Shown: piece by piece, positions 8,444 through 12,954 of the stretch | How the letters are laid out: each line of letters starts with the position of its first letter | Position numbering within the stretch: position 1 is the stretch's first letter | Assembly: GCA_002435385.1 (NCBI GenBank) | Contig: DJMN01000005.1 | Span: 9,159 to 22,112 of the forward strand | Origin: Patescibacteria group bacterium UBA6489 | GTDB lineage: Bacteria; Patescibacteriota; Gracilibacteria; BD1-5; UBA6164 | Direction: 5' to 3' | Length of the DNA stretch: 12,954 nt | Position numbers and translations under genes: made by a program | The notes under the pieces: model-generated | Seen by the model: the letters and a program-made list of their open reading frames with translations, nothing else | Database searches by the model: none | What the model was told of the DNA's origin: nothing

Positions 8444-9394
8444 ATGATTTTTTCTAACATAAGCATTTATACCATTATAATATTTATATTGCTATCCATA
8501 GCATTAGGCTTTTTTATCTCTAAAATATTCACAAAAGATAAAAATAAAATCTGATGATATTTTTTATTTATCTCATTTTTACTTACACTATTTACTATTT
8601 TTTGACCAAAATGATGACTAAAACAACAAAATGTAGAGGTATCAGGTACAAACATAGGATTCGTTTTAGATGTTTCTAAAAGTATGAATGCAATAGATTC
8701 AGAAAATACAAGTAATTCCAGAATAGATATATCAAAAAAATTTATAAGTGATTTTATAACAAAATATTCAAATAATAGATACTCTCTAACTATATTTTCA
8801 GGAGAAGCCTTAAAAATCCTACCATTTACCTTTGATAAAGACTTATACTATACTTTTCTGTATGATGTAGACGAAAGAAACCTTAGTAAACAATGAACAA
8901 ACATAATAGAAGCCATAAAAGTTTGATTGTCTTCATTTTCAGATGAAGATGAAAATTGAGTAATTATAGTTTTCACAGACTGATGAGAAGAATCTTCTGA
9001 AGATTTTTGAACATTAAAAAAAGAATTGAAATCTAAAAATATATCTCTAGTTCTAGTTTGAGTGTGAAGTACTGAATGAAGTTATATTCCGACCTGAGTT
9101 GATGTATTCTGAAGAGCTTTATATAAAGTATACAACGGAGAAAGAGTAATTACAAAATTAAACGAATCAGTATTAAATGACATATCAAACAATTTAAATT
9201 GAGAATATTATAGATTAGATAAACTAACAAAAATAAATAACCTAGAAAAAGTAATTCTATGAGACATTGAGAAATCAATATTAAAAAAAGATCTAGAAAA
9301 AAGATTGGATCTAACTAGATACTTTATAATTTTAGCATTTATTTTTTGGTTGGTATTTTTATCAAGTTTAGCGAAAGCGAAATTTAGAAATTAG
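8444..9394 (+). CDS. batB: BatB: membrane-anchored VWA domain protein
   Basis: This is a paralogue of BatA with the same plan: two N-terminal spans (about 7-28 and 38-54), a VWA domain (about 68-262) and a C-terminal span (about 292-310) in a 316-residue protein. The metal site is intact: DVSKS (Asp76, Ser78, Ser80), Thr152 in KQGTNIIEA and Asp179 in FTDGGEE. The sequence has clearly diverged from BatA, so this is an old duplication typical of Bat loci. An unpaired ATG-initiated frame inside it (near 8684) is just its own C-terminal portion cut at a TGA. Confidence 0.92.
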
Positions 9395-9418
9395 ACAATT
9401 CTTTTTTTAGACAACAGC

Positions 9419-9448
9419 TTTACATATTTTTAAATATTATTATATTAT
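9419..9448 (+). promoter_or_regulatory. Possible promoter ahead of the cupin-like gene
   Basis: TTTACA (9419-9424) and TATTAT (9443-9448) are 18 bp apart. The predicted leader of about 50 bases is long for this window. It contains a three-codon frame, ATG AAA AAG TAA, at 9482-9493. Confidence 0.4.
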
Positions 9449-9503
9449 AACCACACAAAAAAAAGGGTATTAATATATTTTATGAAAAAGTAACATTAAG
9501 CCT

Positions 9504-9881
9504 ATGTATGATATAAAAAAATGTGAAAAATTTGAAATAGAGGGATGAATTATATATATTTGAGAATCAACTAAGGAAAAAAGTGTTTGATACTTAGAGT
9601 TGAATCCTAAGACTTCAATGCCAATCAAAACTCGTAATTGATTTGCTGAAAACTTAGTTCAAGTGGAATGAAGTTGTATAATAACTATATTTGATACATC
9701 AATAGGAAAAAATGAAAAACTTAATAAATGAGATAAATTAGTTATAAGTGCTGATGGAGTATGACATATTCACAGCAATCCATTTGATAAAAAATCACTG
9801 ACATATTGGTATTTTGAAGGAGATGTTAGAGAGGCAATTGAAAAAATGAGACATGAAATTACTAAGCAAGACATTATATAA
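9504..9881 (+). CDS. Cupin-fold protein
   Basis: This 125-residue protein looks like a small single-domain cupin. Cupin motif 1 keeps its glutamate and glycine, E(x6)G, in ENLVQVEG (49-56), but the two usual histidines are replaced (IKTRN at 41-45). Motif 2 is better kept: GDKLVIS leads to HIHSN (88-92), matching H(x3)N, with an extra His at 90. The C-terminus is a helix ending KMRHEITKQDII. Metal binding, if any, would be atypical. It is placed between batB and batC, 13 bases ahead of batC, so it probably shares the operon. The substrate is unknown. I chose the ATG at 9504 because the upstream ATG at 9482 meets TAA after three codons. Confidence 0.7.
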
Positions 9882-9894
9882 GTCCTAGAGGGTT

Positions 9895-10884
9895 ATGAAA
9901 AAAAGTATTACATATACAGTATTATTACTCACTATATCATTTTTCTTATTTAACTACAGTGTTTTATCAAACACTGTTTATTCTTCAATAGGGAATTATT
10001 TATATAAAAGCCAAAAATATGGTGAGGCTATAAGTTATCATGATAAACAAACAAATAGTCTAAAGTTTTACAATCTATGAAATGATTATTATAAGTTATG
10101 AGACTATGAAAAAAGTATAAAAAGTTATGAAAAATGAGTCACAGGAATGCCACCAGAATTACTTGATAGTTTTAGTAATATATTTCCAGGACTTGAACAA
10201 TTTTGATTAACACAAGAAGAATCAACCAAGATTTTTAAAGATGCTCTTTCAGAAGTTCAAAAAGAATCAGATATCTCAATCATAGAACAAGAAGAAACTC
10301 CAGAGTTATTTCACAATTTATGAAATGCTTTTTTCAAACTATGAGAATCAATGATAAAAAAAGATGACATTATAAAATATCGGAAAGAGTCTCTTTTATT
10401 CTATGAAAGGTCTCTAGAACTAGAAGAGAGACAGAAAACTAGAGAAAATTATGAATTTGTAAAATCAAAACTTCAAGAGTTAGAAGATGAAGATAAATCA
10501 GAAGAAGAAAAGGATGACACACAGAAACAAAATGGTTCTGGAAAACAAAATAGTGAAGAAAAAAAAGAATGAGATGAAAAAGACGAGAAAGAGAAAAATA
10601 GTAATGAAAAACAACAAGAACAATGAGAAAACTCAGATAGTACACAAAATGCTAGAGCAGAAAAATACAAATTATCATGAAACGAAAAACTTGAATCTAT
10701 AACAAATGAGGAAGAAAAAGCTATACAAGATTATATTGAAAACTTAAAACAACAACAACAACAAAATCAACAATTCTTCAATAAAAGGTCAGACGATACA
10801 AATAAAGATATAATTGATTCCATATTAGAAGATTGATTTAATTTTGATAATAACTTTGATAATTGATGAGAGATAGACTGGTAA
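9895..10884 (+). CDS. batC: BatC-like TPR protein
   Basis: The 329-residue product begins with a signal anchor (about 5-23) and carries tetratricopeptide repeats, as BatC proteins do. One TPR-like unit is at about 59-81 (NLGNDYYKLGDYEKSIKSYE) and another at about 139-178 (LFHNLGNAFFKLGES, then LLFYERSLELE). An acidic, Lys/Glu/Gln-rich low-complexity region follows (about 196-255), then a Gln run (286-290) and a Gly/Asp/Asn end. TPR proteins usually act as scaffolds, here presumably for BatA/BatB; that is family knowledge plus context. It is the only gene with a purine-rich AGAGGG just before the start, at close spacing. A perfect palindromic terminator follows. Confidence 0.82.
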
Positions 10885-10889
10885 CACAT

Positions 10890-10919
10890 AAAAAGGAGTG
10901 TATTAATACACTCCTTTTT
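10890..10919. terminator. Perfect 30-bp palindromic bidirectional terminator
   Basis: Two perfectly complementary 15-base arms (10890-10904 and 10905-10919) begin with AAAAAGGAGTG and end with CACTCCTTTTT. The A-run and T-run let it stop both batC (plus) and the YbaB gene (minus), whose stops lie within 6 and 12 bases of it. Confidence 0.9.
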
Positions 10920-10930
10920 CTTTATCTATA

Positions 10931-11248
10931 TTACATTCCAGGTAATCATCCACCACTTGGCATATTTATTCCCATTTGTCACATAACACCTTGCATTTCA
11001 GCAGCTGCAACTTCTTGAGATTTTGTTATTCATTTATTAGTAGCTTCAAGTATAGCTTTTTCTAAAGCATCTTTATCTCCTAATATTTTAGTATCTTCAA
11101 ATTCTACTTTTTCTACTTTCATTTCTCAATTAAAAGTAATAACTAGTCAATCAACCTCTGATTCAATAAGAGTATTCTTTAATTTTTTCTTTACCTTAGC
11201 TGCCTCTTGTTGAAGTTTCATCATTTTTTTTGCATCTCCGAAATCCAT
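10931..11248 (-). CDS. YbaB/EbfC family nucleoid-associated protein
   Basis: YbaB/EbfC proteins are small dimeric DNA-binding proteins of the bacterial nucleoid, often encoded next to dnaX-recR. This 105-residue protein has the normal length and features: an N-terminal helix MDFGDAKKMMKLQQEAAKVKKKL, a central sheet with DGLVITFNGEMKVEKVEF (a family-typical G-x-v-x-v-x-x-n-G pattern), a helix with LEKAILEATNKGITKSQE, and a Met/Gly-rich tail ending PSGGGLPGM. Four to five Gly codons are TGA, including those in the conserved DGLVITFNG turn. No dnaX or recR is in the window. The upstream DNA is shared with the divergent acidic repeat protein. Confidence 0.92.
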
Positions 11249-11371
11249 AATTATTTATTATTAAAATATAAAAAATAGCTCATTCATTATATATTTTTCT
11301 ATTTTTTTGCAAATAAAAAAAAATTGTGATAACATGTAATCATATATTATATTTCTTAAAAAATATTTTTT
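11249..11371. promoter_or_regulatory. Divergent promoter region between ybaB-type gene and acidic repeat gene
   Basis: On the minus strand TTGCAA (11307-11312) and a perfect TATAAT (11286-11291) are 15 bp apart and could serve the YbaB gene. On the plus strand TTGTGA (11324-11329) lies upstream of TATTAT (11345-11350), also about 15 bp apart. Both pairs are sub-optimal. The region is otherwise AT-rich and gene-free. Confidence 0.4.
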
Positions 11372-12820
11372 ATGTTTTGAATTAAGAAAAAAGATTGAGA
11401 TCAAGATGATTCAGTAGTTACAACAGAGGAAAAAAAGGTTGAGGGAGCGAATACTGAAGCCACAACAGAAGTAGCAGAAGATGATATATTAGTATTATCA
11501 GAAGAAGAGGATGCTACAGAAGTCACACCTGAAAATGTATCAGTAACAGAAGAATCTCCTCAAATAGAAGCTAAAATAGAATGACCAACAGAAGAAGTTA
11601 TAGTAATGCAAGATGATGATGCAATTTCAACTTCAAATGATGATGCAAATAGTTCATCATGAGAATGATGGATCTCACAAGACACAGATATTTTATGATG
11701 AGATAAACCAATGGTTGAACAAGCAAGTGAACAACCATGAGAATTAGGAGTAACACAAGATACAGTAAGCCTATGATGAGAAGAACCAACAATAGAACAA
11801 GCTAGTGGGCAGCCATGAGAGTGATGAATATCACAAGATTCAGTAAGTTTATGATTAGAAGAATCAACAATAGAACAAGCTAGTGGGCAGCCATGAGAGT
11901 GATGAATATCACAAGATTCAGTAAGTTTATGATTAGAAGAATCAACAATAGAACAAACAAGTGAGCAATCATTAGAATGATGAATATCACAAGATTTAGA
12001 TAGCTTATGATGAGAAGAATCAACAATAGAACAAACAAGCGAGCAATCATGAGAATGATGAATATCACAAGATTCAGCAAGTTTATGATGAGATGAATCT
12101 ACCTTTAGTTTAGAAAGTACACAAGAAGAACCATTAAAACAAGAAGAACCAGCAGAAGAGGAACAAGGTTTAGGACTGTGATTAGATTCTTCTGATGATA
12201 ATCCTCTAGGTATAGATTTATCAGAATGACCTCTTGAAGAAAGCAAGGAAAAAGAACCAACTCAAGAAGAAACAACAGAATTCTCTCTTGAATGAGAATG
12301 AGAAAAGATAGAAGCTCCTACAGAGGAGAATCCATTAGGTCTTAACTTATGATGAGATGATAATAGTGATGAAGAACCTAAACAAGAAACAAATTCTGAA
12401 GAAGAAACAGAATCAGAGGAAACAGCAGAGTTTTCTTTTGAAGGAGAAACAGAAAAAGAGCCAGAAGGTTTAAGTTTAGAGTCAGAACCAACAGAGGAAC
12501 AAGAAGAGGTAGAGCCAGAAGAATGAGAAGAGATGGATGATATTTTATGAACTACAATACAAAAGTTAGAAAAAAGAAAAGATTGAATAAAGTGAGATAA
12601 AGATGATAAAGCACAAAAGATAAAAGACTTAAAAGCACAAATAAAAGAACTAGAAAAACAAGTTGCTGAACTTGAGGAAGAAGTGGTTCATCTAAATGAA
12701 GAATCTAGAAAAATAACAACAAATATAAATTCTTTAGAAAGAATGAAGCTTTGAGATAACAACGCTAAGCCTAAAACAACGACTAGGTCTAAAACGACAA
12801 AAAGAGCAGCAAAGAAATAG
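11372..12820 (+). CDS. Acidic repeat protein with C-terminal coiled coil and basic tail
   Basis: I do not recognise a family. The 482-residue protein has five visible parts. Residues 1-12 start MFGIKKKDGD. An acidic, Thr/Glu-rich region runs to about 96. Six 26-residue repeats (97-252) follow a pattern like GEGGISQDSVSLGG then E-S-T-I-E-Q. A further Glu-rich region (253-395) has shorter echoes such as NPLGLNLGGDD, NPLGIDLSEG and EFSLEGEGE. Last come a heptad-rich coiled coil (about 398-462, with LKAQIKELEKQVAELEEEV) and a basic tail rich in Lys, Thr and Arg. There is no signal peptide or membrane span. Charge is strongly polarised: very acidic body, basic end. A nucleoid, cytoskeletal or scaffold role is possible but unproven. 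About 30 Gly are TGA, so it is unreadable under the standard code. Confidence 0.85.
11660..12127 (+). repeat. Six tandem 78-bp repeats inside the acidic protein gene
   Basis: Units begin at 11660, 11738, 11816, 11894, 11972 and 12050, all in frame, each encoding 26 residues. Units 3 and 4 are identical over roughly their first 63 bases, and the ends of units 2 and 3 match too, which points to recent duplication. Units 1 and 6 are the most diverged, as expected for array edges. Confidence 0.9.
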
Positions 12821-12833
12821 ATGCTGAACGGTT

Positions 12834-12873
12834 AACCAAAAAAAACTAGATATTTTTCTAGTTTTTTTTGGTT
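12834..12873 (+). terminator. Strong hairpin terminator after the acidic repeat gene
   Basis: A perfect 17-bp stem (12834-12850 with 12857-12873) has a 6-base loop and contains an internal run of eight T on its 3' arm. It begins 13 bases after the stop. The matching A-run lets it also serve a gene coming from the right. Confidence 0.88.
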
Positions 12874-12896
12874 GTGTTAAGAAAAAATAAGTTTAT

Positions 12897-12953
12897 TTAA
12901 ATTTTCTTAGTTACAACAAATCTAACTTTTCGAGACTGTTCAAAAAAGTGTGT
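12897..12953 (-). CDS. Possible C-terminal end of a minus-strand gene (partial)
   Basis: A minus-strand frame is open from the window edge to TAA at 12897-12899 and encodes THFFEQSRKVRFVVTKKI. Its place just beyond a bidirectional-looking terminator fits a convergent gene. Eighteen residues are too few to recognise a family. The other two minus-strand frames also end within this region, so this is a weak call. Confidence 0.25.
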   Translation of the reverse strand, partial: THFFEQSRKVRFVVTKKI

Positions 12954-12954
12954 A

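Noticed and set aside
8121..8655. Minus-strand frames of 79 and 62 codons
   Set aside because: They are antisense to BatA and BatB, whose VWA domains and membrane spans explain the sequence.
10439..10702. Several overlapping frames on both strands inside the batC low-complexity region
   Set aside because: They are shadows of the Lys/Glu-rich segment of batC, which is open through the region in the correct frame when TGA is Gly.
11660..12127. Tandem 78-bp repeats as a possible CRISPR array
   Set aside because: The units are contiguous, in frame, without unique spacers, and encode a protein repeat.
11560..12246. A 228-codon minus-strand open frame rich in Ser, His and Cys
   Set aside because: It is the antisense shadow of the acidic repeat gene. 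The plus-strand frame covers it fully, shows in-frame 26-residue repeats, coiled coil and a terminator, while the antisense product is low complexity with no supporting features.
1..12954. In-frame TGA as selenocysteine or as many pseudogenes
   Set aside because: TGA is far too frequent and sits on conserved glycines in every gene, including housekeeping ones; no SECIS-like element is needed to explain it.

Overview
Organism. The window reads as a member of the candidate phyla Absconditabacteria (SR1) or Gracilibacteria (BD1-5). Every convincing protein is broken by in-frame TGA when the standard code is used and becomes full length when TGA is read as glycine (genetic code 25). TGA falls on invariant glycines, for example the Walker A loop of a MoxR ATPase and the enolase C-terminus. 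All 14 visible stop codons at the ends of genes I accept are TAA or TAG. The DNA is very AT-rich, leaders are short, and almost no gene has a Shine-Dalgarno sequence.

Layout. (1) 1-931, plus strand: the last 93 codons of enolase, a terminator, then a flavodoxin-fold NAD(P)H oxidoreductase with a near-consensus promoter. (2) 1000-3207, minus strand: a secreted 735-residue protein built from two tandem clan GH-A TIM barrels, each with both catalytic glutamates. (3) 3410-10884, plus strand: a MoxR/Bat (aerotolerance-type) locus. In order it encodes a MoxR AAA+ ATPase, a DUF58 protein, BatD, BatA, BatB, a cupin-fold protein and the TPR protein BatC. Two unrecognised minus-strand genes (4405-4665 and 5596-6153) lie between MoxR and DUF58 and between DUF58 and BatD. 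Each has its own strong promoter. A GC-rich palindromic repeat sits between BatD and BatA. (4) 10931-11248, minus strand: a YbaB/EbfC nucleoid-associated protein, convergent with BatC and sharing a perfect 30-bp palindromic terminator. (5) 11372-12820, plus strand: a 482-residue acidic protein with six 26-residue repeats, a C-terminal coiled coil and a basic Lys/Thr tail, closed by a strong terminator. (6) The right end may carry the last codons of a minus-strand gene.

How the genes fit together. In other bacteria MoxR ATPases act with VWA-domain partners. Here DUF58, BatA and BatB carry VWA or VWA-like domains, BatD is a membrane-anchored periplasmic immunoglobulin-like protein and BatC carries TPRs, so a membrane-bound chaperone or envelope-stress complex is the likely product. 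The double-barrel glycosidase and the acidic repeat protein are the least conventional proteins and the best candidates for host-interaction or surface roles in an episymbiont; that role is inference. I saw no tRNA, rRNA, CRISPR array or transposase.
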